DNA of 64,000 bases, from assembly GCF_932526225.1 (NCBI RefSeq), contig NC_064041.1, positions 3,710,546 through 3,774,545 on the forward strand, in the 5' to 3' direction. Shown piece by piece: positions 37,355-49,400 of this stretch. The stretch's first letter is position 1; each line of letters opens with the position of its first letter. Below the pieces are notes generated by a model. It ran no database searches. It was not told the DNA's origin and saw only the letters and a list, made by a program, of their open reading frames with translations. The translations under genes were made by a program, and so were the position numbers. Source of the DNA: Nematostella vectensis. Lineage: Eukaryota; Cnidaria; Anthozoa; Actiniaria; Edwardsiidae.

Positions 37355-37589
37355 AGGGGCAGTCGCACCGGTAGCGGTATTTTTCAAGAATGCTACCGTC
37401 GCCAATCCAGCAACGAGAAAAACTACTGGACACTATCTAAAAGCTGTTTGATTGTCTTCTTGTGAATAAATTCGCTGCGATGCAAACGGATTTCAACATC
37501 TACATACTCTTTCAGCCGTCTATTTAGCTCTCAAGAAATGACGATTCCACGGTGTATTTTCGCTTTGAAACGAACGTGCGACTGCCTCT
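37355..37589. mobile_element. piggyBac-type MITE with TTAA duplication
   Basis: TIRs aggggcagtcgcac and gtgcgactgcctct match inversely at 13 of 14 positions. TTAA lies immediately outside both ends (37351-37354 and 37590-37593). The element is 235 bp with no coding capacity. Confidence 0.85.
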
Positions 37590-37804
37590 TTAATACAAAA
37601 ATAAAAACAGACGGGAGTGATCGTCGGCAAGATTAATTTTTCACACTAAGAATTAGCAATTTGGGTGTGCTAGGGTGCAGTTCTTACCCCCAAACGATAT
37701 CGCATTGGGTGTGGTCGAAGCAATTTCTAACCCAAGAGATAGCAAACAAAAACACATTTTAAGTTTTCCTGAATTTTATTGCGCCTGCGTAGAGCGCATC
37801 TCTT

Positions 37805-39213
37805 TTCTGGCGAATTTCATGTAGAGGATGATCCACTAGCGTGAGTCATGTAGAGGATGATCCACTAGCGTGAGACCCCCTAAGGGATAGCAGTAGCGCA
37901 AGAATTTCATGTAGAGGATGAACCACTAGCGTGAGACCCCCTAAGGGATAGCAGTAGCGCAAGAATTTCATGTAGAGGATGGTCCACTAGCGTGAGACCC
38001 CCTAAGGGATAGCAGTAGCGCAAGAATTTCATGTAGAAGATGATCCACTAGCGTGAGTCATGTAGAGGATGATCCACTAGCGTGAGTCATGTAGAGGATG
38101 ATCCACTAGCGTGAGTCATGTAGAAGATGATCCACTAGCGTGAGTCATGTAGAGGATGATCCACTAGCGTGAGTCATGTAGAGGATGATCCACTAGCGTG
38201 AGTCGTGTAGAGGATGATCCACTAGCGTGAGTCATGTAGAGGATGATCCACTAGCGTGAGTCGTGTAGAGGATGATCCACTAGCGTGAGTCGTGTAGAGG
38301 ATGATCCACTAGCGTTAGTCATGTAGAGGATGATCCACTAGCGTTAGTCGTGTAGAGGATGATCCACTAGCGTGAGTCATGTAGAGGATGATCCACTAGC
38401 GTTAGTCGTGTAGAGGATGATCCACTAGCGTTAGTCATGTAGAGGATGATCCACTAGCGTGAGTCATGTAGAGGATGATCCACTAGCGTGAGTCATGTAG
38501 AGGATGATCCACTAGCGTGAGTCATGTAGAGGATGATCCACTAGCGTTAGTCGTGTAGAGGATGATCCACTAGCGTTAGTCATGTAGAGGATGATCCACT
38601 AGCGTGAGTCATGTAGAGGATGATCCACTAGCGTGAGTCATGTAGAGGATGATCCACTAGCGTGAGTCATGTAGAGGATGATCCACTAGCGTTAGTCATG
38701 TAGAGGATGATCCACTAGCGTGAGTCGTGTAGAAGATGATCCACTAGCGTGAGTCATGTAGAGGATGATCCACTAGCGTGAGTCATGTAGAGGATAATCC
38801 ACTAGCGTGAGTCATGTAGAGGATGATCCACTAGCGTGAGTCATGTAGAGGATGATCCACTAGCGTGAGTCGTGTAGAGGATGATCCACTAGCGTGAGTC
38901 GTGTAGAGGATGATCCACTAGCGTGAGTCGTGTAGAGGATGATCCACTAGCGTGAGTCGTGTAGAGGATGATCCACTAGCGTGAGTCATGTAGAGGATGA
39001 TCCACTAGCGTTAGTCGTGTAGAGGATGATCCACTAGCGTTAGTCGTGTAGAGGATGATCCACTAGCGTTAGTCGTGTAGAGGATGAACCACTAGCGTGA
39101 GACCCCCTAAGGGATAGCAGTAGCGCAAGAATTTCATGTAGAAGATGATCCACTAGCGTGAGACCCCCTAAGGGATAGCAGTAGCGCAAGAATTTCATGT
39201 AGAGGATGATCCA
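37805..39213. repeat. 29-bp minisatellite capped by 60-bp composite units
   Basis: About 36-40 copies of a 29-base unit (tcatgtagaggatgatccac tagcgtgag). At both ends (about 37877-38040 and 39088-39213) the unit is lengthened by gaccccctaagggatagcag tagcgcaagaattt. Variants differ by t/g and a/g single changes. It lies downstream of the receptor gene. Confidence 0.95.
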
Positions 39214-39247
39214 CTGTACAATATTCCCTCTCAGGAATATTGTACAG
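39214..39247. other. Perfect 14-bp stem hairpin
   Basis: ctgtacaatattcc, a 6-base loop ctctca, then ggaatattgtacag. It directly abuts the end of the 29-bp array and starts in the middle of its last unit. It may be an insertion scar, a replication barrier or an RNA hairpin. Confidence 0.8.
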
Positions 39248-39799
39248 GACAACCAGGCCTAAGAAACATGCCTCTTTTCGTATAGCAATGGATATTTGTG
39301 AAAGAAAGAAGGAACGAACAAACGAATGAATGGGTGATGGGTGATGTTTGGTTGGATGGAGGATGGATGGATAAAGCACTCTGCTTCTCGTATAGTAATG
39401 GATACTTGTGAATAAAATAATTAAAATAAGTTGACCTTGGTTGGTTGTTATATGAATGTTAGAAATGTCACGTGACACGCTCATTCTGGCGAAAAAATTG
39501 ATTTGTTCTGAATCAAAAGTAATTTTATTTCATATGAGAATTTCAATCTAAGTAAAAAAAACTTAAATTTACAATCATTAAACTGAGGCATAATTCTTTG
39601 GTTAAAAAAAGCAAATAGCAAGGGACGGCTAGATCAATAACCCCCACGAAGATCATTCCAAGGGACGGCTGCTTTTCGTACTTCCTAATTATCCTCTTAT
39701 TTATAGCCTCGAAGTTTTACTGCCTTTGTCCTTGCTTGTGTCGTCTTTTCCTCGTTACTACTTGTTGTAGGGCCATAGCAGGGGGTGGGTGAACGGGGG

Positions 39800-39917
39800 C
39801 ACCCCCCCCCCCCCCCAATATTTTCAAACGTTATAAGGAAATGACCAGTAAAGGCTTGGGTGGGACCTCTAAAATTTTCTTAATGTTTCTGTATGGTACC
39901 TCCCCCCCCCCCCCCCA
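39800..39917. repeat. Paired long C homopolymers
   Basis: Two C runs of roughly 14-16 bases (39801-39816 and about 39903-39916), each followed by caatattt(t)caa. The ~103-bp spacing and shared flank imply a small tandem duplication. Confidence 0.7.
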
Positions 39918-40069
39918 ATATTTCAAGGCCTGCTACTGCACTGAAATGTGACTATAATTACCACACACAAAAAAACACGGAAGCCTAATTGTTGTATAAG
40001 TACTTTAGCAAACGTCCTCCTCGTTAAAATAATGAGATCCAACAGCTCCAGGTTGTGCCACGCAGTGAA

Positions 40070-40352
40070 TACGGGGGACATAGTAACGCAACAATTCCTT
40101 GTCGTGACTTATGGGGGACATAGTAACGAAACAGTTTCTTGTCGTGGCATATGAAGGATATAGTAACGCAACAGTTCCTTGTCGTGGCATATGAAGGACA
40201 TAGTAACGCAACAGTTCCCTGTCGTGGCATATGAAGGACATAGTAACGCAACAGTTCCTTGTCGTGGCATATGAAGGATATAGTAACGCAACAGTTCCTT
40301 GTCGTGGCATATGAAGGACATAGTAACGCAACAGTTTCTTGTCGTGGATCAT
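40070..40352. repeat. 40-bp tandem repeat starting at the receptor stop codon
   Basis: About seven copies of a 40-base unit (gtcgtggcatatgaaggaca tagtaacgcaacagttcctt). On the minus strand the first unit begins with the TGA of the receptor gene (ACATGATCCACGACAAG), so the array forms the proximal 3' UTR. Confidence 0.9.
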
Positions 40353-40439
40353 GTCACGGGGGGCTGTTCCTCGGGCGATGAGAAGAAAAACACGGCCAGC
40401 GGTATCATCATGATGATAACAAAGATCATGAAGAATAAC
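40349..40439 (-). CDS. Receptor exon 12: M4 and C-terminus
   Basis: Acceptor TCGATTCAG|G. It encodes LFFMIFVIIMMIPLAVFFF (M4), then a short tail SSPEEQPPVT and TGA at 40351-40349. It completes the Arg codon of VLDR, joining precisely to exon 11 across a 6.7-kb repeat-filled intron. Confidence 0.9.
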
Positions 40440-43400
40440 CTGAATCGAGAAGACAGAATTAGGAATACGGGCGAGTAGTTGAGCAAGGGAGCTAATTAGA
40501 AATGAGGGCAGGGATACAATAAGTAATCAAGCGAAGATTAGCAAGCGAGTGAGTACGGAATATCTGCACCATGTCAACGTGTGATCGAATCAAAAAACGC
40601 CCAGGGCTAACAAGAAATCCAAATCATTGTGCAATCAATGTTGACTCTCGCCGCCTGCCGGTCAAATTTACCCCTGGGTCAAACCAGTTAAGCTCGCATA
40701 ATGTTTAGTAGGAATGCCTTTAATTCAATTAGGCAATGGGTGTAAGCCCGAACTACTAGTCTCATGGTACAACCCTTTCTTTAGTTGACCATAAATCAAT
40801 TTTAAATCAAATACATTTGCTACGTGTGTTGGAGGTAGGATGAGAGAGGACCCGGCGTAACGCTGCTCAATGAATATCTGTCTCGATCTGTTTTGATCTC
40901 GTCACTTCGCTAGTCTGGGACTATGGTGCATATTTTTGGTTAATCGACATTTGATTTAGTTCATGTGATAATTAGTTTAAGCATTTCTCTCTGTATATAA
41001 GTTTGACAGCAGTCTCAAGGAATACCATAGAATGAAATAGGAAGTAACAATCATTGTAGAATACCCCCGGCCCCTACTCTTATTTTGTATGAAAGACAAA
41101 AGAAATACAGAAATAGAGTCTTGGAGATTGCGCGACATTGTCTAGGCACCAGACTGGACGACACAAATATATAGAGAGTTAGGAAAGATCGTAAGGGCCA
41201 AAGATTCAGAGAGGAAAGGGGCGTGGCCAGGGCCACATGATCTAGAATACATGAGAAAATGCCTTGAAAGTCCCTTTTGGACCCCCTCCTGTTAAAAATC
41301 CTGTTTCAAGCCGCTAGAGAACGAATAGCAAAATATTTTAGAATCCATCACACTAACAAAAGAAATATTTTGTGCTATCTGAGCCTCGGCATGGTTTTAG
41401 TATGTTCTTAGAATTTTAGAATCTCAGAATGGACGTTCTTATAAAGGTCCTTATAAAACGAGTGTCATTTGTGAAATTTTGGTATCATAATCTTATAGAC
41501 AAAATCTGGTGTGTATATTTCAGGCTGTAATGTCACAGACATTCAAGGACATTTACAGTGCGTCGCAGGCCTTTATTTGTTTTATTTGGGGAGGGGGTTC
41601 TTATAAAAAAAATAGTTTATTCTTTGACATTATAAGACACAACGGTGGCATATGGTACTTCGCTCTGCAAGCGCCCCTCAATCTGCGCTTTTTGTTTGCC
41701 AAGCATGCATGATGTTTGCGGTAAAATGGAAGCGGCGTAGTTTGCATTGTTTTGGTAAAACTGTACTTGTACCGAACGCGTACAGGCTTGCACAGACCAC
41801 CTCGGGATCTGTACCGAACACCAACGAGCCCATACCGAACATCTACGAGCCCATATCGAGCGCCTAAGAGCCCGTACCGAGCGCCTAAGAGCTCGTACCG
41901 AACACGTACAGGATTACAAAGACCACCTCGGGATCTGTATCGAACACCTACGAGCCTAACCGAGCGACTACGAGCCCGTACCGAGCGACTACGAACCCGT
42001 ACCGAGCACCTAAGAGCCCATACAAACGCCTAAGAGTCCGTACCAAACGTGTACAGGTTCGCATAGACCACCTAGGGATCTTTACCAAACGCCTACGAGT
42101 CAATACCGACCGCCTTCGATCCCGTACTGAACCCCTACGCGTCATAACGAGCGCCTACGAGCCCGTACCGAACGCTTACGAGCCCGCACGAAATCATACG
42201 GACAAATATTGAGCCGGGTATCGTGATGAGTCGTAAGGGCGTGAGATTTTCACCTGTCAAGCACGGTAGCGGCATATTGCCACTCCTGATGATGTCATCT
42301 TTCTCGTTCTCCTCGTTGACTCACCTGTCTAGTATGGTAGCGGCGTATTGCCACTCCTGGGTGATGTCGTCTTTCTCGTTTTCATCGTTGACTCACCTGT
42401 CTAGTACGGTAGCGGCATATTGCCACTCCTGGACTATGTCATCTTTCTCGTTCTCCTCGTTGACTCACCTGTCTGGTATGGTAGCGGCATATTGCCACTC
42501 CTGATGATGTCATCTTTCTCGTTCTAATCGTTGACTCACCTGTCTAGTACGGTAGCGGCGTATTGCCACGCCTGGGTGATGTCGTCTTTCTCGTTCTCCT
42601 CGTTGACTCACCTGTCTAGCACGGTAGCGGAGTATTGCCACTCCTGATGATGTCGTCTTTCTCGTTCTCCTCGTTGACTCACCTGTCTAGCACGGTAGCG
42701 GCGTATTGCCACTCCTGATGATGTCGTCTTTCTCGTTTTCATCGTTGACTCACCTGTCTAGTACGGTAGCGGCATATTGCCACTCCTGGACGATGTCATC
42801 TTTCTCGTTCTCCTCGTTGACTCACCTGTCTAGTACGGTAGCCGCATATTGCCACTCCTGGGTGATGTCGTCTTTCTCGTTTTCATCGTTGACTCACCTG
42901 TCTAGTACGGTAGCGGCATATTGCCACTCCTGGACGATGTCATCTTTCTCGTTCTCCTCGTTGACTCACCTGTCTAGTACGGTAGCGGCATATTGCCACT
43001 CCTGGGTGATGTCGTCTTTCTCGTTTTCACCGTTGACTCACCTGTCTGGTATGGTAGCGGCATATTGCCACTCCTGATGATGTCATCTTTCTCGTTCTCA
43101 TCGTTGACTCACCTGTCTAGTACGGTAGCGGCGTATTGCCACTCCTGGGTGATGTCGTCTTTCTCGTTCTCATCGTTGACTCACCTGTCTAGTACGGTAG
43201 CGGCATATGGCCACTCCTGGACGATGTCGTCTTTCTTGTTCTCCTCGTTGACTCACCTGTCTGGTATGGTAGCGGCATATTGCCACTCCTGGACGATGTC
43301 ATCTTTCTCGTTCTCCTCGTTGACTCACCTGTCTAGTACGGTAGCGGCATATTGCCACTCCTGGGTGATGTCGTCTTTCTCGTTTTCACCGTTGACTCAC

Positions 43401-46400
43401 CTGTCTGGTATGGTAGCGGCATATTGCCACTCCTGATGATGTCATCTTTCTCGTTCTCATCGTTGACTCACCTGTCTAGTACGGTAGCGGCGTATTGCCA
43501 CTCCTGGGTGATGTCGTCTTTCTCGTTCTCATCGTTGACTCACCTGTCTAGTACGGTAGCGGCATATGGCCACTCCTGGACGATGTCGTCTTTCTTGTTC
43601 TCCTCGTTGACTCACCTGTCTGGTATGGTAGCGGCATATTGCCACTCCTGGGTGATGTCATCTTTCTCGTTCTCCTCGTTGACTCACCTGTCTAGTACGT
43701 TAGCGGCATATTGCCACTCCAGATGATGTCGTCTTTCTCGTTCTCCTCGTTGACTCACCTGTCTAGTACGGTAGCGGCATATTGCCACTCCTGGGTGATG
43801 TCGTCTTTCTCGTTTTCACCGTTGACTCACCTGTCTGGTATGGTAGCGGCATATTGCCACTCCTGATGATGTCATCTTTCTCGTTCTAATCGTTGACTCA
43901 CCTGTCTAGCACGGTAGCGGCGTATTGCCACTCCTGATGATGTCGTCTTTCTCGTTCTCATCGTTGACTCACCTGTCTAGTACGGTAGCGGCGTATTGCC
44001 ACTCCTGATGATGTCGTCTTTCTCGTTTTCATCGTTGACTCACTTGTCTAGTACGGTAGCGGCATATTGCCACTCCTGATGATGTCGTCTTTCTCGTTCT
44101 CATCGTTGACTCACCTGTCTAGTACGGTAGCGGCATATTGCCACTCCTGGACGATGTCGTCTTTCTCGTTCTCCTCGTTGACTCACCTGTCTGGTATGGT
44201 AGCGGCATATTGCCACTCCTGATGATGTCATCTTTCTCGTTCTAATCGTTGACTCACCTGTCTAGCACGGTAGCGGCGTATTGCCACTCCTGATGATGTC
44301 GTCTTTCTCGTTTTCATCGTTGACTCACCTGTCTAGTACGGTAGCGGCGTATTGCCACTCCTGATGATGTCGTCTTTCTCGTTTTCATCGTTGACTCACT
44401 TGTCTAGTACGGTAGCGGCATATTGCCACTCCTGATGATGTCGTCTTTCTCGTTCTCATCGTTGACTCACCTGTCTAGTACGGTAGCGGCATATTGCCAC
44501 TCCTGGACGATGTCGTCTTTCTCGTTTTCATCGTTGACTCACCTGTCTAGTACGGTAGCGGCATATTGCCACTCCTGATGATGTCGTCTTTCTCGTTCTC
44601 ATCGTTGACTCACCTGTCTAGTACGGTAGCGGCATATTGCCACTCCTGGACGATGTCGACTTTCTCGTTCTCCTCGTTGACTCACCTGTCTGGTATGGTA
44701 GCGGCATATTGCCACTCCTGATGATGTCGTCTTTCTCGTTTTCATCGTTGACTCACCTGTCTAGTACGGTAGCGGCATATTGCCACTCCTGATGATGTCA
44801 TCTTTCTCGTTCTCCTCGTTGACTCACCTGTCTAGCACGGTAGCGGCGTATTGCCACTCCTGATGATGTCGTCTTTCTCGTTTTCATCGTTGACTCACCT
44901 GTCTAGTACGGTAGCGGCGTATTGCCACTCCTGGGTGATGTCGTCTTTCTCGTTCTCCTCGTTGACTCACCTGTCTAGTACGGTAGCGGCATATTGCCAC
45001 TCCTGATGATGTCGTCTTTCTTGTTCTCCTCGTTGACTCACCTGTCTAGTACGGTAGCGGCATATTGCCACTCCTGGACGATGTCGACTTTCTCGTTCTC
45101 CTCGTTGACTCACCTGTCTGGTATGGTAGCGGCATATTGCCACTCCTGATGATGTCTTCTTTCTCGTTTTCATCGTTGACTCACCTGTCTAGTACGGTAG
45201 CGGCGTATTGCCACTCCTGGGTGATGTCGTCTTTCTCGTTCTCATCGTTGACTCACCTGTCTAGCACGGTAGCGGCGTATTGCCACTCCTGATGATGTCG
45301 TCTTTCTCGTTTTCATCGTTGACTCACCTGTCTAGTACGGTAGCGGCGTATTGCCACTCCTGGGTGATGCCGTCTTTCTCGTTCTCCTCGTTGACTCACC
45401 TGTCTAGTACGGTAGCGGCATATTGCCACTCCTGATGATGTCGTCTTTCTTGTTCTCCTCGTTGACTCACCTGTCTAGTACGATAGCGGCATATTGCCAC
45501 TCCTGGACGATGTCGTCTTTCCCGTTCTCCTCGTTGACTCACCTGTCTGGTATGGTAGCGGCATATTGCCACTCCTGATGATGTCGTCTTTCTCGTTTTC
45601 ATCGTTGACTCACCTGTCTAGTACGGTAGCGGCGTATTGCCACTCCTGGGTGATGTCGTCTTTCTCGTTCTCATCGTTGACTCACCTGTCTAGTACGGTG
45701 GCGGCATATTGCCACTCCTGGGTGATGTCATCTTTCTCGTTCTCCTCGTTGACTCACCTGTCTAGTACGGTAGCGGCATATTGCCACTCCTGGGTGATGT
45801 CGTCTTTCTCGTTCTCCTCGTTGACTCACCTGTCTAGTACGGTGGCGGCGTATTGCCACTCCTGGACGATGTCGTCTTTCTCGTTTTCATCGTTGACTCA
45901 CCTGTCTAGTACGGTAGCGGCATATTGCCACTCCTGGACGATGTCGTCTTTCTCGTTCTCCTCGTTGACTCACCTGTCTGGTATGGTAGCGGCATATTGC
46001 CACTCCTGATGATGTCGTCTTTCTCGTTTTCATCGTTGACTCACCTGTCTAGTACGGTAGCGGCATATTGCCACTCCTGATGATGTCGTCTTTCTCGTTC
46101 TCATCGTTGACTCACCTGTCTAGTACGGTAGCGGCATATTGCCACTCCTGGACGATGTCGACTTTCTCGTTCTCCTCGTTGACTCACCTGTCTGGTATGG
46201 TAGCGGCATATTGCCACTCCTGATGATGTCGTCTTTCTCGTTTTCATCGTTGACTCACCTGTCTAGTACGGTAGCGGCATATTGCCACTCCTGATGATGT
46301 CATCTTTCTCGTTCTCCTCGTTGACTCACCTGTCTAGCACGGTAGCGGCGTATTGCCACTCCTGATGATGTCGTCTTTCTCGTTTTCATCGTTGACTCAC

Positions 46401-49400
46401 CTGTCTAGTACGGTAGCGGCGTATTGCCACTCCTGGGTGATGTCGTCTTTCTCGTTCTCCTCGTTGACTCACCTGTCTAGTACGGTAGCGGCATATTGCC
46501 ACTCCTGATGATGTCGTCTTTCTTGTTCTCCTCGTTGACTCACCTGTCTAGTACGGTAGCGGCATATTGCCACTCCTGGACGATGTCGACTTTCTCGTTC
46601 TCCTCGTTGACTCACCTGTCTGGTATGGTAGCGGCATATTGCCACTCCTGATGATGTCGTCTTTCTCGTTTTCATCGTTGACTCACCTGTCTAGTACGGT
46701 AGCGGCGTATTGCCACTCCTGGGTGATGTCGTCTTTCTCGTTCTCATCGTTGACTCACCTGTCTAGCACGGTAGCGGCGTATTGCCACTCCTGATGATGT
46801 CGTCTTTCTCGTTTTCATCGTTGACTCACCTGTCTAGTACGGTAGCGGCGTATTGCCACTCCTGGGTGATGCCGTCTTTCTCGTTCTCCTCGTTGACTCA
46901 CCTGTCTAGTACGGTAGCGGCATATTGCCACTCCTGATGATGTCGTCTTTCTTGTTCTCCTCGTTGACTCACCTGTCTAGTACGATAGCGGCATATTGCC
47001 ACTCCTGGACGATGTCGTCTTTCCCGTTCTCCTCGTTGACTCACCTGTCTGGTATGGTAGCGGCATATTGCCACTCCTGATGATGTCGTCTTTCTCGTTT
47101 TCATCGTTGACTCACCTGTCTAGTACGGTAGCGGCATATTGCCACTCCTGGGTGATGTCGTCTTTCTCGTTCTCCTCGTTGACTCACCTGTCTAGTACGG
47201 TGGCGGCGTATTGCCACTCCTGGACGATGTCGTCTTTCTCGTTCTCCTCATTGACGCGCTTCGTCAGAATATCCAAACCCTCCACTATCCTCCCCTGGAT
47301 CACCGTATTTATGTTGGGTTTCCTTGTAGGAAACGGTGAAGAGGAAATCTTTCGTCGGTGGAGCTTGGTTTCCATGACAACGCCAGCAGTGTTCAGCACA
47401 GGCTCGCTGCGGTATTTTGATGGATGAGTGTTTGGTTGCTGAAAGAGGAAGTTTTTTTTTTCTAACTGAAACTTTGCGGGATTTTAGGGAAACACAAAGC
47501 GATAGCTGGGTGTTTGTTGTGAGAGAAAGGAAATTAATACAGTATAGATGTCAGGCAATATCAATTTATCACACAAGGTTAAATACGCTTGATCCCTGGT
47601 ACCGTACTAAGGTACGCCCCATCCCCGGTACCGCAATAAGGTTCGTCCAATCCCGGGTACCGTACTAAGGTACGTTAAATCCCAGGTAACGTATTGAGGT
47701 ACGTCCAATCTCGTGTACCGTGACAACGGTTGTTTATCCCTTGTACCGTAATAAGGTACGTTTATCTCTTGTACCTTAATAAAGTACGTTTATCCCTTGT
47801 ACCGTAATAAAGTACGTTTATCCCTTGTAGCATACTATGTACGCTTATCTCTTGTACTGTAATAAGGTACGTTTATCCCTTGTACCGTCATAAGGTACAT
47901 TTATCCCTTGTACCGTAATAAGGTACGTTTATCCCTTGTACCGTAATAAGGTACTTTTATCCCTTGTACCGTAATAAGATACGTTTATCCCTTGTACCGT
48001 AATAAGGTACGTTTATCCCTTGTACCGTAATAAGATACGTTTATCCCTTGTACCGTAATAACATTCCCAGAAATAAGGGACATTAGCCAGCGGTTTCTCT
48101 GGGCTCACATTTTGCTAGGCCCGCGAGGAATAACAGCGGTATCACAAATAAAAACGAGATTCCGGCCCGCACAGGGGCTTCCCTTTTGTTGTTACACTAG
48201 AAGTTTTTAATCAGGTTGACTAAAATTCGAAATAAAAGTAGTATTAGCGGTATTTAAACGTGCAAGGGGCATCTCTGATTTGATACGTCCAATAATAATG
48301 GAAGTGCGGCAGTCTTGCTGAGGTTGGCAAACGTTATATGCGCAAATTTAAAACAAATGTATTTTAGAAAGGCTTTATGTGTCTATCCCAGAAAGCCGTG
48401 GGGCCGTTTAAAAACAAAATGGAGAACGGACGAACGGAGAGAAGTTGTTCTTGCGAAGCGCACCGTTTTCCTTGCTTCAGTCTGTATCTTAATGAAAACA
48501 ATAATGGTTCCTGAACTAGGCATAACTACATCAAATGTTATTTCTTCGGGAACAAGATTGGAAGGCGCTACTGCCTATTTTATTGGCCAATTTGATGGAA
48601 GGATAGTCGATTTACCAATTTCGAGTCCTGCACCTGTGATGCGGCGAACAGTTCTACCTTTTAAACGACTACTTTTATGCCCGATTTCAATAAAATTACG
48701 GAGAGTGTATGGAGGATTGTATGCTCTCAAGCGAACAAAAGTGCAATGTCCAAGGAACAATTATAGGGCTTTCTCTGGCATCGTTTGAACGGAAAGTGTA
48801 TCACTCGAATGGCAAGGTTTTTTTTCGAGTCCTGCATCGTGAGCCCAAAATCTCTGAAACGAGAAAATTTGATAAATTGTGATGTCTCCCCACATTTCCT
48901 TATAATAAATGGCAGCCATTTTGACATTGTATGTGCACTATTACGCATGCGTGGCGGCCATGTTGTCTCTTATTTCTGGGAATGAGGTACGTTTATCACT
49001 TGTACCGTCAAAAGGTACATTTATCCCTTGTACCGTAATAGGGTACGTTAATACCTTGTACCGAAATATGGTACGTTTATCCCTTGTACCATAATAAGGT
49101 ACGTTTATCCCTTGTACCGTAATAAGGTACGTTTATCCCTTGTATGTAATAAGATACGTTTATCACTTGTACCGTAATAAGGTACGTTTATCCCTTGTAC
49201 CGTAATTAGGTAACTTGTATCGTGACAAGGGTCGTTTATCCCTTGTACCATAATAAGATACGTTTATCCCTTGTACCGTAATAAGGTACGTTATCCCTTG
49301 TACCGTAAAAGGTACGTTTATCCCTTGTACCGTAATAAGGCGCGTTTATTCCTTGTACCGTAAAAGGTACATTTATCCCTTGTACCGTAATAAGCCACGT

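Noticed and set aside
37805-39213. CRISPR-like array
   Set aside because: Head-to-tail identical 29-bp units without unique spacers, in an animal genome; a minisatellite.
42223-46009. Plus-strand frames of 75-171 codons with SSFSFSSLTHLSSTVAAYCHS repeats
   Set aside because: Antisense of the 71-72 bp receptor array; frame length is set by where 71-bp units fall.
48315-48788. 157-codon plus frame inside the inverted-repeat element
   Set aside because: No transposase motif and an overlapping antisense frame; probably accidental.
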